Assembly: GCA_021793515.1 (NCBI GenBank)
Contig: JAJYSP010000018.1
Span: 1-55,296 of the forward strand
Length of the DNA stretch: 55,296 bases
Direction: 5' to 3'
Origin: Actinomycetes bacterium
GTDB lineage: Bacteria > Actinomycetota > Acidimicrobiia > Acidimicrobiales > RAAP-2
Position 1 is the first letter of the stretch, and each line of letters begins with the position of its first letter. Both the position numbers and the translations under genes were made by a program. This document shows positions 1 to 14,397 of the stretch, piece by piece. The notes below the pieces were generated by a model. It searched no databases, had not been told where the DNA came from, and was given only the letters and a program-made list of their open reading frames with translations.

Positions 1-2
1 TT

Positions 3-25
3 CGCCGGCTATCGCTGAGCCGGCG
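3..25. other. Perfect inverted repeat upstream of the ABC importer
   Basis: Arms CGCCGGCT (3-10) and AGCCGGCG (18-25) are exact complements separated by 7 nt. The repeat lies 20 bp before the first start codon. It could be the terminator stem of a gene to the left (no T-run follows) or an operator next to the promoter of the importer operon. The sequence does not decide between these. Confidence 0.5.
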
Positions 26-32
26 TGAACGG

Positions 33-47
33 TACATTGGTTCGGTG
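33..47 (+). promoter_or_regulatory. Candidate -10 element with leaderless GTG start
   Basis: TACATT at 33-38 resembles a sigma70-type -10 hexamer and is followed by only 6 nt before the GTG at 45. No Shine-Dalgarno sequence precedes that GTG, so transcription may begin at or within a base or two of the start codon. No convincing -35 is visible. Confidence 0.35.
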
Positions 48-803
48 AGCGCCAGCACGTTATTGGAGCTGCGCGACGTCGGCAAGGTCTTCGGCGACAC
101 GGTGGCCCTCGAGCCCACGACGTTGTCCATCGACGAGGGCTCCTTCGTCGCGATTGTCGGCCCGTCGGGCTGTGGCAAGTCGACGATGTTCAACATCATC
201 GCCGGGCTCCTCGCCCCCGACGGCGGCGAGGTGCGACTGCACGACCAGCCCGTGACCGGGGCGACCGGTCACGTGGGCTACATGCTCCAAAAGGACCTGC
301 TCGTGCCCTGGCGCACGGTGGAGGACAACATCACCATGGCCAAGCGACTCACCGGTCGGGTGAGCGCCGCCGACCGCAGCGAGGCCCGGCGCGTCGCGCG
401 CCAGTACGGGCTGGGGGAGTTCCTGCGCCACTACCCGTCGGCCCTCTCGGGCGGGATGCGCCAGCGCGTCGCGTTTATGCGCACCCTCGTGACCCACCAG
501 CCGCTGCTATTGCTCGACGAGCCCTTCGGCGCGCTCGACGCCCAGACTCGCCTCGAGATGCAACAGTGGCTCTTGCAGGTCTGGAAGGACACCGAACGCA
601 CCGTGCTCTTTATCACCCACGACGTCGACGAGTCGATCTTCCTCTCGGACCGGGTGCTCGTGATGTCACCGCGCCCCGGACGGGTGGTGGCGGACATCGT
701 GAATCCACTCGCGCGCCCGCGCACGGTGGACACCCTGGTCGACCCGCAGTTCGTCACGATCAAGGGCCAGATCATGCACCTCTTGCACGGGGGCCAGCCG
801 TGA
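45..803 (+). CDS. ABC transporter ATPase, nitrate/taurine/thiamine-precursor type
   Basis: Cytoplasmic ATPase of an ABC importer (252 aa). Visible motifs are Walker A GPSGCGKST (residues 39-47), a Q-loop around MLQKD (80-84), the signature LSGGMRQR (134-141) and Walker B LLLLDEP (154-160). The length and the FGALDAQTR segment fit the TauB/SsuB/NrtD/ThiZ group. The stop overlaps the start of the permease gene by 4 bp (GTGA), so the two are translationally coupled. The GTG start at 45 has no SD sequence. The substrate cannot be read from this subunit; the NMT1/THI5 binding protein at 1701 suggests a pyrimidine or related small molecule. Confidence 0.93.
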   Translation: MSASTLLELRDVGKVFGDTVALEPTTLSIDEGSFVAIVGPSGCGKSTMFNIIAGLLAPDGGEVRLHDQPVTGATGHVGYMLQKDLLVPWRTVEDNITMAKRLTGRVSAADRSEARRVARQYGLGEFLRHYPSALSGGMRQRVAFMRTLVTHQPLLLLDEPFGALDAQTRLEMQQWLLQVWKDTERTVLFITHDVDESIFLSDRVLVMSPRPGRVVADIVNPLARPRTVDTLVDPQFVTIKGQIMHLLHGGQP

Positions 804-1672
804 GCGACGTCACCGCCCCGGGCGCGCCGCGCCGCGCCCGTTCGAGCGACGAGCGCGTCGCGCGCAAGGTCGCGCGCAACGTGGGGGTGCCGGTGCTCTC
901 GATCGTGCTGCTCTTCGCGCTCTGGCAGGGCATCGTCGTCGTCTTTCACGTTGCGCCCTACATCGCCCCGCGCCCCCGCCAGGCCGTCCTCGCCGTGACC
1001 CAGAACTGGTCGACCCTCTGGCCACTCGTGCTCGGCACGATTCGTGAGACGGTCTACGGGTTCATCGCCGGGGCGGTGCTCGGCGTCGGACTCGGGGTCA
1101 TCATGGCTAAAGTCCCGGTGCTGCAGCGTCTGGTGTACCCGGTGCTGGTGCTGAGTCAGGCCGTTCCCATCATCGCGCTGGCGGCGCCGCTCGTCTTGAT
1201 CCTCGGCTTCTCGGTGACCCCCAAGGTGGTCATCGTCGCGTGGATCGTCTTCTTCCCCGTGACGGTGAACGTCCTCGACGGCCTCAGCCACGTCGACCAG
1301 GACCTGGTGAACCTCGCGCGCGTCTACGGCGCGCCACGCTGGCGCACCTTCATCCAGATTGAGATCCCCGCGACGGCGACCCCGCTCTTCAGCGGGCTCA
1401 AGATCGGCGCCACGTACGCCGTCACCGGGGCCATTATCGGGGAGCTCGCGGCCTCGGACGGCTCGTCGCTCGCGCTCTACCAGGAGCACGCGAACACGAA
1501 CCTCAACACCGCCGCGGTCTACGGCACCACGATGCTCATGACCGTGATCGGCATCAGCTGGTTCTTGCTCGTGGTCGGGGCCGAGGTCTTCGCCACCCCC
1601 TGGCAGCGCCGCACCGTGGCGCGCCGCGGCTGGCGTCGGGGTGACCGGCTCGAGGACGAGTCGGCTCACTAG
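800..1672 (+). CDS. ABC transporter permease, TauC/SsuC/ThiX-like
   Basis: Integral membrane permease (290 aa) of the same importer. The N-terminus is basic, followed by about six hydrophobic segments, the first at about residues 30-50. The segment beginning ARVYGAPRWRTF, about residues 172-183, is the EAA-type loop that contacts the ATPase. GTG at 800 overlaps the ATPase stop by 4 bp. An open frame extends upstream to 566 but lies inside the ATPase gene, so the coupled GTG is preferred. The binding protein follows 28 bp downstream. Confidence 0.92.
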   Translation: MSDVTAPGAPRRARSSDERVARKVARNVGVPVLSIVLLFALWQGIVVVFHVAPYIAPRPRQAVLAVTQNWSTLWPLVLGTIRETVYGFIAGAVLGVGLGVIMAKVPVLQRLVYPVLVLSQAVPIIALAAPLVLILGFSVTPKVVIVAWIVFFPVTVNVLDGLSHVDQDLVNLARVYGAPRWRTFIQIEIPATATPLFSGLKIGATYAVTGAIIGELAASDGSSLALYQEHANTNLNTAAVYGTTMLMTVIGISWFLLVVGAEVFATPWQRRTVARRGWRRGDRLEDESAH

Positions 1673-1700
1673 TATCTGGTCACCGTCGAAAAGGAGCATC

Positions 1701-2714
1701 GTGAAACTTCGCCGAATCACCGCCGTGGCGAGCGCGGGTGCGCTCGCCGTGAGTTCATTCGTCCTGATGGCCGGCGGTGTGTCGTCCGCTGCGACCACAA
1801 CGATCACCTTCGCGTACGACTTCCCGGGTCCGGACTTCGAGCTCACACCGGTCGTGGTGGCCAAGGACCTCGGCTACTTCAAGGCCGCGGGGCTCAACGT
1901 GAACGTCAGCTTCCCGCCGGACACCTCCTCGACCACCAAGTTGCTCGCGACCGGCAGCGCCCAGATCGGCTTTCTCACCACGACCGACATGGGCGTCGCG
2001 GTGAACGCTGGCGCCCCCGTGCTCTCGGTGGCCAACTACTCAATGCGCAACAACTGGGCGCTCTTCGCCAAGCCGGGCACCAAGTTGACCCCGGGCAACC
2101 TCACGGCCGCACTGAAGGGCAAGCGGATCTTCTCCTACGGCGACACCTGGACCGAGTCGATGTTGCCCTTCGTGCTGCGCTACGCCAAGTTGAAGCCCTC
2201 CCAGGTCAAGATCGTCACGGCGCCCACTGGTAATGACCTGACCGACCTGCTCGCGGGCAAGGTTGACATCTCCACCTCGACGACCAACTACGAGATCCCC
2301 GGCTTCCAGGGCTCGGGCACCAAGGGCACCGAGGTCCAGCTGCTCGGCACCAAGGTCGGCGCTCCCGACATCCCGGTGTGGGTCTACGCGGTGACGCGCT
2401 CCTACGCCGCGTCCCACGGCAAGACGGTCAAGGCCTTTCTCGCTGCGGTGAAGAAGGCCACCGTCTGGGCGGCGGCCAACCCCGCCAAGGCGGCGGCGGA
2501 CTTCTCCAAGGCCTACCCGAAGAGCGGCTACACCAATGCCTACAACCTCGAAGGTTGGAAGTTGACCGTGCCGTTCCTCACTAACGCCAAGCACCTGTAC
2601 TTCGTCCAGACGAGCGCCCAGTGGACGACGCTCGCCAAGGCGCTCAAGAGCATCCACCTGATCAACAAGGTGCCCGCGCCCACCACGTACTACACCAACC
2701 GGTTCCTGCCCTAG
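1701..2714 (+). CDS. Substrate-binding protein, NMT1/THI5-like, secreted
   Basis: Periplasmic-type or surface binding protein (337 aa). The N-terminus has the charged region MKLRR, a hydrophobic core and an Ala-rich cleavage region near residues 25-31, i.e. a signal peptide; no lipobox cysteine is seen. The mature part reads like the NMT1/THI5 superfamily: it opens with FAYDFPGPD, then VVVAKDLGYFKAAGLNV, and a pocket region around QIGFLTTTDMGVAVNAGAPV. GTG at 1701 has AAGGAG at 1691-1696. Family members bind hydroxymethylpyrimidine-like compounds, riboflavin, nitrate or sulfonates, so the ligand is open. Ribokinase and nucleoside hydrolase genes follow directly, favouring a nucleoside or pyrimidine derivative (inference). 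Confidence 0.88.
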   Translation: MKLRRITAVASAGALAVSSFVLMAGGVSSAATTTITFAYDFPGPDFELTPVVVAKDLGYFKAAGLNVNVSFPPDTSSTTKLLATGSAQIGFLTTTDMGVAVNAGAPVLSVANYSMRNNWALFAKPGTKLTPGNLTAALKGKRIFSYGDTWTESMLPFVLRYAKLKPSQVKIVTAPTGNDLTDLLAGKVDISTSTTNYEIPGFQGSGTKGTEVQLLGTKVGAPDIPVWVYAVTRSYAASHGKTVKAFLAAVKKATVWAAANPAKAAADFSKAYPKSGYTNAYNLEGWKLTVPFLTNAKHLYFVQTSAQWTTLAKALKSIHLINKVPAPTTYYTNRFLP

Positions 2715-3544
2715 GTGGCCGGGGACAGCCCCCGGATCGGGGTCGTGGGGAGCGCGAACGTCGACCTCGTCGTGCGCTGTGCGCGACTGCCGCGCCCCGG
2801 TGAGACGGTGCTCGGCGGTGCTGTGACGCGCCTCGCGGGCGGCAAGGGCGCCAATCAGGCCGCCGCCGCGGCTCGCCTGGGCGCGCGCGTGACCCTGCTC
2901 GCCGCGCTCGGAGCCGACGAGTCGGGTGCGTGGCTGGCTCGAAACGCCACCGACCTCGGCGTCGAGGTGGTCCAGCCCGTGGCCTCGCGTCGGGCGACCG
3001 GCGTGGCGTTCATCACGGTGGACGACCGGGGCGAGAACTCGATCGTTGTCGCCCCCGGGGCGAACGACGACCTCGACGTGTCCGGCGTCGACCTCGAGGC
3101 CTTTGACGTCGTGCTCGCCCAGCTCGAAGTGCCCACCGACGTCATCGCCGACGTCGCCGGGCGAGCCCGGTCCCTCGTGCTCAACGTCGCCCCGGCGGTG
3201 CCGGTGGACCCCGCCGTACTCGCGCGCTGCGCGGTCGTGATCGCCAACGAGGTCGAGGTGGCGGCCCTTGACCTGGCGAACCTCGCGAACTGCGTCGTGA
3301 CCCTCGGGGCGGCCGGCGCCGTCCACTACGCCTTCGGCGTCGAGGTCGCGCGCGCCTCGGCCCCGGCCGTGACCCCGATCGACACGGTGGGGGCGGGCGA
3401 CGTCTTCTGTGGCGCCTACGCGCTGCGTCACGCGCTCGGCGACCCGCCGGCGCGCGCGCTCGCCTACGCTGTCACCGCTGGCGCGCTCGCCACCCTCGCC
3501 CCCGGCGCCCAAGGGGGGCTCCCAACCGATACGGAGGTCCGATC

Positions 3545-3566
<22 letters not shown>
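2715..3566 (+). CDS. rbsK: PfkB-family carbohydrate kinase, ribokinase-like
   Basis: Sugar kinase of 283 aa, most like ribokinase (D-ribose + ATP to ribose-5-phosphate). PfkB signature 1 is GGKGANQ (42-48), and signature 2 DTVGAGD (223-229) carries the catalytic Asp229. The N-terminal GSANVDLVV is typical of ribokinases. Its GTG start abuts the stop codon of the binding-protein gene, and its end overlaps the nucleoside hydrolase start by 22 bp, so all five genes look like one operon. With the hydrolase it could process ribose released from an imported nucleoside. Related PfkB enzymes act on nucleosides, fructose or HMP; specificity is inferred. Confidence 0.85.
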
Positions 3567-5919
<2,353 letters not shown>

Positions 5920-5993
5920 GGTTCTCCTAAGTTTCGAGATGTCCAGGCGTCGACCTCTGTCGCGTGCGCCTAGCGACATTCTACCGCGTGAGC

Positions 5994-7070
5994 TCAGGCG
6001 TTCACTCGGAATTCGACCACGTCACCGTCGCGCATCACGTAGTCCTTGCCCTCGATGCGCGCCTTACCGGCGGCGCGCACGGCCGCGACTGAGCCCGCCG
6101 CGATGAGGTCGTCAAAGGCAATGACCTCGGCCTTGATGAAGTGCTTCTGGAAATCGGTGTGAATCACGCCGGCCGCTTCGGGCGCCGTCGCACCTTGTCG
6201 GATCGTCCAGGCGCGGGCCTCTTTGGGCCCCGCGGTGAGGAAGGTCTGCAGACCGAGGGTCGCGAAGCCCACGCGCGAGAGTTGGGCGAGCCCCGATTCG
6301 GACTGACCGTAGGATTCGAGGAGCTCCGCGGCGTCGGCGTCGTCTAGGCCCGCGAGCTCGGCCTCGATCTTCGCGCACAGCACGATGGCCGGCGCCGGGG
6401 CGACCGACGCCACGAGTTCGGCGCGCCTCGACTCGTCGCCGATCGTCGACTCGTCGACGTTGAAGACGTAGATGAAGGGCTTGTCGGTGAGCAGGTGCAG
6501 TTCAGCGAGGACTTCGCGGTCGAGCTCGGGCACCGAGGAGATGACCCGACCCTCGTCGAGCGCTGCGCGGGCGCGCTTGACCTCGGCGAGGCGCGCGAGC
6601 GCCGGACCACCGCGCTTGGACTCGCGTTCGAGGCGCGAAATAGCGCGGTCAACGGTCTGTAAATCCGCGAGGATCAACTCGGTCTCGATGGTGGCTACGT
6701 CACTCGCGGGGTCGATTCGCCCGTCGACGTGCACGACGTCATCGTCGTGGAAGGCCCGTACGACCTCACAGATGGCGTCGGACTCACGGATGGCGGCGAG
6801 GAACTGGTTCCCGAGCCCCTCACCTTCGGACGCACCGCGCACGATGCCGGCGATGTCGACGAAGGTCACACTCGCCGCCAACTCACGCTCCGAGCCGAAT
6901 ACGGCGGCGAGCTGGGCCAGGCGTCGGTCGGGCACGGCGACCACGCCGACATTTGGCTCGATGGTCGCGAAGGGGTAGTTCGCCGCGAGGACGTGGTTGT
7001 CCGTGAGTGCGTTAAAGAGCGTGGACTTGCCAACGTTGGGCAGTCCCACGATGCCGATCGAGAGTGCCAT
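5994..7070 (-). CDS. ychF: Redox-regulated ATPase/GTPase YchF (OLA1 family)
   Basis: Obg-related P-loop protein of 358 aa, the normal family length. G1 is GLPNVGKST (9-17). The switch region follows as [11 protein letters not shown], and the G3 region is [20 protein letters not shown]. The G4 position reads NVDE rather than NKxD, the family feature that gives YchF its ATP preference. The C-terminal TGS domain ends with a [14 protein letters not shown] motif. YchF proteins bind ribosomes and are tied to stress responses; the exact role is unsettled. It lies 74 bp upstream of ahcY on the same strand. Confidence 0.96.
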   Translation of the reverse strand: MALSIGIVGLPNVGKSTLFNALTDNHVLAANYPFATIEPNVGVVAVPDRRLAQLAAVFGSERELAASVTFVDIAGIVRGASEGEGLGNQFLAAIRESDAICEVVRAFHDDDVVHVDGRIDPASDVATIETELILADLQTVDRAISRLERESKRGGPALARLAEVKRARAALDEGRVISSVPELDREVLAELHLLTDKPFIYVFNVDESTIGDESRRAELVASVAPAPAIVLCAKIEAELAGLDDADAAELLESYGQSESGLAQLSRVGFATLGLQTFLTAGPKEARAWTIRQGATAPEAAGVIHTDFQKHFIKAEVIAFDDLIAAGSVAAVRAAGKARIEGKDYVMRDGDVVEFRVNA

Positions 7071-7187
7071 GGGGTTTCCCAGGTTAGCCCAGGTGCCACG
7101 GCACCGATTCTCCGGATTCTCACAGAAATCACGCAGCCGACGCTCAACTGGGTGCGATATCGCTAGGGGTGTGCGAAAGGAGGACGG

Positions 7188-7448
7188 ATGCGCCGTACAC
7201 GCTCGGCGATGACGTGGGTGCTCACGAGTGGACTCACCCTGGCCCTCGGAGTGGGCATCGTCGCGATGACCGCACGTCCCTCGGTGCCCCAGAGCAGTCG
7301 CGTCACGGCCGTGACGCCCTCGACGGGTCCCCAGAACCCGACGACCACGGCGCCGAGTCCGACGATCCCGCCGACCACGATCGTGCGCTACGGGGGCGAC
7401 GACGGCTCGAGTTACGGGTCGGGTGCCCTCTACGGCGGCGACAACTAG
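7188..7448 (+). CDS. Small membrane-anchored or secreted protein of unknown function
   Basis: An 86-aa protein with a basic N-terminus (MRRTRS), one hydrophobic segment at about residues 9-27, then a Pro/Thr/Ser-rich linker and a Gly/Tyr/Asp-rich tail. ATG at 7188 has a strong SD, AAAGGAGG, at 7177-7184. It sits between divergent ychF and convergent tetR genes, so it is probably monocistronic. No family is recognised. The topology suggests a membrane anchor or signal peptide with a short extracytoplasmic tail. Confidence 0.7.
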   Translation: MRRTRSAMTWVLTSGLTLALGVGIVAMTARPSVPQSSRVTAVTPSTGPQNPTTTAPSPTIPPTTIVRYGGDDGSSYGSGALYGGDN

Positions 7449-7503
7449 ATCGCCTCACGAGCGGGTCGGCACCGATCGCGCCAACGACGAACGCGCCGTT
7501 CGC

Positions 7504-8052
7504 TTACCGGACCTCGACGATTCGTTGAGCGAGCGCGGCGGCGGCCGTGACGAGCGAGGGGTCACGCAGGATCTTTGCCGCCGACATCGCGCCGTCGTAG
7601 CAGACGATGAGCTGTCTCACGGCCGGGTCGTCGGGCGTGGTCGCTACTACACGCGAGAAGAACCGCGCCAGGTGGTCATAGAAGCGAACGATGACCTGGT
7701 GCGCCGCCGAGTCGGGGGCCACCTCCACGGCGGCGTTGGCGAAGGGGCAGCCACTGAACCCGGCGGCGCTCGCACTGCGCGCGAGCTCGGCGAAGAACCG
7801 CGCGAGGCGTTCGCGCGCGTCGGCGACCTCGTCTAACCCATCGATCAGGTCGAGGAACCGGGTGAGGCTCGCTTCGAGGTAGGCCGCAATCAGTTCGTCC
7901 TTGCTCGAGAAGTTGTTGTAGAGGCTCGCCTTGGCCACCCCGGCACCGGCGATCACCCGGTCGATGCCGGTCACGTTGATACCGTCGCGGTAGAACAGCG
8001 TTGTTGCGGTATCGAGGAGGCGCGCCCGAGCCGATGTCCGTGTCACGGTCAC
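7504..8052 (-). CDS. TetR/AcrR-family transcriptional regulator
   Basis: Regulator of 182 aa. The N-terminal helix-turn-helix covers about residues 10-55 (LLDTATTLFYRDGINVTG, then GVAKASLYNNFSSKDEL), followed by an alpha-helical ligand domain; the segment GFSGCPFAN with a single Cys is conserved in one TetR subgroup. GTG at 8052 has no SD. A -10-like TAGTAT at 8061-8056 lies immediately upstream, so the mRNA may be leaderless. The gene is divergent from the glutaredoxin-TrxR gene, with a palindrome between them; it probably represses itself and that gene. The cysteine could sense redox or thiol stress (inference). Confidence 0.9.
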   Translation of the reverse strand: MTVTRTSARARLLDTATTLFYRDGINVTGIDRVIAGAGVAKASLYNNFSSKDELIAAYLEASLTRFLDLIDGLDEVADARERLARFFAELARSASAAGFSGCPFANAAVEVAPDSAAHQVIVRFYDHLARFFSRVVATTPDDPAVRQLIVCYDGAMSAAKILRDPSLVTAAAALAQRIVEVR

Positions 8053-8054
8053 AT

Positions 8055-8080
8055 CATACTAGACAGACCTGTATAGTATG
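8055..8080. promoter_or_regulatory. Near-perfect 26-bp palindromic operator between tetR and the TrxR fusion
   Basis: Left arm CATACTAGACAG (8055-8066) and right arm CTGTATAGTATG (8069-8080) match as an inverted repeat at 11 of 12 positions with a 2-bp centre. The size and position are what is expected of a TetR dimer-pair site. It overlaps candidate -10 hexamers in both directions (TATAGT at 8072-8077 rightward, TAGTAT at 8061-8056 leftward), so binding would block both promoters. Confidence 0.8.
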
Positions 8081-8107
8081 AACAGCAGCGCGAGGGAACG
8101 AGGAACT

Positions 8108-9316
8108 ATGTCGAGCACGACCGCGACACTGATCACCGTCATCGGCGCCAGTTGGTGCCCGGACTGCCGGCGGGCCAAGACCTTCCTCGGCGAGCAGCGC
8201 GTGCCCTACGAGTGGATCGACCTCGAGCAGCACCCCGAGTACACCGAGCGTGTCGAGGCCCTGAACGGCGGGAGCCGCATCATCCCCACGATTATCTTCC
8301 CCGACGGCTCACACCTCGCCGAACCCGGTAACGACGAACTCGCCGACAAGCTCGGACTCTCACGCGTGGCCGCCGAGAAGGCCTACGACCTCGTCATCGT
8401 CGGTGGTGGTCCGACCGGGCTGACCGCCGCGATCTACGCCGCGCGCGAGAACTTCTCGGTGCTCATCGTCGAGAAGTCGGCCGTCGGTGGACAGGCCGGG
8501 GTCACCGAACGCCTCGACAACTACCCCGGTTTCCCCGACGGGGTTGCCGGTCACGAGCTCGCCGATCGGATGCGGCGCCAGGCCGAGCGTTACGGCGTCG
8601 AGATACTCCAGGCCGTCGCGGTGAGTGCCATCGAGCCGGTCGATGAGTCCTGGATCACGGTGTCAACGTCGACCGGGCACGAGTACCGCGCCCACGGCGT
8701 GCTGCTCGCCACGGGATCGCTCTATCGGCGCACCGGGGCGACGGGCGAGGCCGACCTCATCGGCGCGGGGATCCACTTCTGTGCCACCTGTGACGGACCG
8801 TTCTATAAGGGTGCCGACGAGGTCGTCGTCATCGGTGGGGGCAACAGTGGCTTCGAAGAAGGGCTCTTCCTCACCCAGTTCGCCGCGCACGTGACCATCG
8901 TTGAATACGCGAACGAGGTGCGCGCGAGCCGACTGCTCCAGGACAAGGTGGCCGCCCATCGGGCGATGTCTGTACTGGTCGGCACCGAGGTGGTCGCCTT
9001 CGAAGCGGGCGCCGGTGGCAAACTCGCGGCGGTCGTGCTGCGCGACCGGGCCACGGGCGAGCAACGGACCCACGCCGCCGCGGGGGCCTTCGTCTTCATC
9101 GGTCTTGAGCCCAACACCGGGTTCCTCGCGGGGGTGATCGAACGCAACGACCAGGGTTTTGTCATCAGCGACGAGCAGTTCCGCACGTCGATGCCGGGGG
9201 TCTACGTCGCCGGCGACGTCCGCGAAGGTTCGACCAAGCAGCTGGCGTCAGCGGTCGGCGAGGGCGCGGCCGCCGCGATCGCGCTGCGCTACCACCTCGA
9301 TCGAGTGCGCGCCTGA
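8108..9316 (+). CDS. Glutaredoxin-thioredoxin reductase fusion flavoprotein
   Basis: Two-domain redox enzyme of 402 aa. Residues 8-85 form a glutaredoxin/mycoredoxin-like domain with active site CPDC (17-20) and the cis-Pro region RIIPTIIF. Residues 93-402 form a TrxR-like flavoprotein: FAD motif GGGPTG (99-104), redox pair CATC (225-228), second nucleotide motif GGGNSG (243-248) and C-terminal GVYVAGDVR. The usual TrxR NADPH-phosphate motif HRRxxxRA is not seen after the second motif; the segment there reads EYANEVRAS, so the electron donor may not be NADPH. ATG at 8108 is preferred over ATG at 8078, which lies in the operator. Expression is probably controlled by the divergent TetR. Confidence 0.9.
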   Translation: MSSTTATLITVIGASWCPDCRRAKTFLGEQRVPYEWIDLEQHPEYTERVEALNGGSRIIPTIIFPDGSHLAEPGNDELADKLGLSRVAAEKAYDLVIVGGGPTGLTAAIYAARENFSVLIVEKSAVGGQAGVTERLDNYPGFPDGVAGHELADRMRRQAERYGVEILQAVAVSAIEPVDESWITVSTSTGHEYRAHGVLLATGSLYRRTGATGEADLIGAGIHFCATCDGPFYKGADEVVVIGGGNSGFEEGLFLTQFAAHVTIVEYANEVRASRLLQDKVAAHRAMSVLVGTEVVAFEAGAGGKLAAVVLRDRATGEQRTHAAAGAFVFIGLEPNTGFLAGVIERNDQGFVISDEQFRTSMPGVYVAGDVREGSTKQLASAVGEGAAAAIALRYHLDRVRA

Positions 9317-9336
9317 AGCTCTGCTAGAACCGAACA

Positions 9337-10124
9337 GTGCTCGCCTATGAACGACTCGGTTCGGGACCTTCGCTCGTGCTCATCCACGGCCTCACCGACA
9401 CCCGACGGGTGTGGGACCCCGTGTTCGCACCACTCGCGACCACCTTCGATGTCGTCAGTGTCGACCTGCGTGGGCACGGCGAGTCCTTTGACGGCACGCC
9501 CTACGATGTCGTGACCCTGGCGGGCGACGTCCACGAGGTGGTCGTCAATCTCGCGCTCGATGCCCCGCTCGTCGTCGGCCACTCGCTCGGCGGCTACGTC
9601 GCCACGGCCTACGCGTCGCGATTCGATTGCTCCGGCGTGGTCAACATCGATCAGTCACTCGACCTCGCGGCCTTTGCGGCGATGGTCGGTCCGTTCCAGG
9701 ACCAGTTGCGCGACCCCGCCCAGTTCGAGGCGATCATGCTCATGGTCTTTGCGACCATGCGCGGCGCGCTCAACGACGATGAGTGGGACCGGCTCGCACG
9801 CGAGCGCCGGTTCAACCAAGTGGCGGTGCTCGGGATCTGGTCGACAATCTTCGATCTGGACGCGGCGGGCCTCGACGCCTACATCGACTCGATCACCCGG
9901 CCCATCACCGTGCCCTACCTCGCACTGCACGGGTCACCCCTCGCCGAGCAGTACGAGTCGTGGTTGACCGAGCGGGTCCCCGCGGCGCGTCTTGTCGAGT
10001 GGCCCGGGCTCGGGCACCTCCCGCACCTGGTGGAACCGGACCGCTTCGTCGCCCTGGTCAACCGTGTGGCCGGGGCGATCGTGACGCCCGATCGGTGGCG
10101 CGAGGCTGAACTCGAGGCGCGCGA

Positions 10125-10128
<4 letters not shown>
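9337..10128 (+). CDS. Alpha/beta-hydrolase fold protein
   Basis: Cytoplasmic hydrolase of 263 aa. An early oxyanion-type HG motif is LIHGLTD (about 15-21), the nucleophile elbow GHSLGG has Ser83, and a late GLGHLPHL supplies the catalytic His. The substrate is not evident; relatives include esterases, lactonases and dehalogenase-like enzymes. It starts 20 bp after the TrxR fusion and could be co-transcribed, placing it in the same TetR-controlled unit. The GTG start has no clear SD. Its TAG stop overlaps the convergent metX stop by 4 bp. Confidence 0.87.
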
Positions 10129-14348
<4,220 letters not shown>

Positions 14349-14397
14349 GCGGGTGCCAGGCTAGTGACTGTGGGCGAGACGCCCGTCCGGGGCCTGG

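Noticed and set aside
431-1864. Long minus-strand open frame opposite the ABC permease
   Set aside because: It is antisense to a convincing permease, reads as Arg/His/Asp-rich low-complexity protein and has no start support.
2040-3512. 490-codon minus-strand frame opposite the binding protein and ribokinase genes
   Set aside because: It overlaps two recognised genes in an antisense frame, a common artefact in GC-rich DNA.
5920-5993. Possible SAH riboswitch before ahcY
   Set aside because: The 74-bp gap lacks the recognisable conserved core; only a possible -10 (TAGAAT) is visible.
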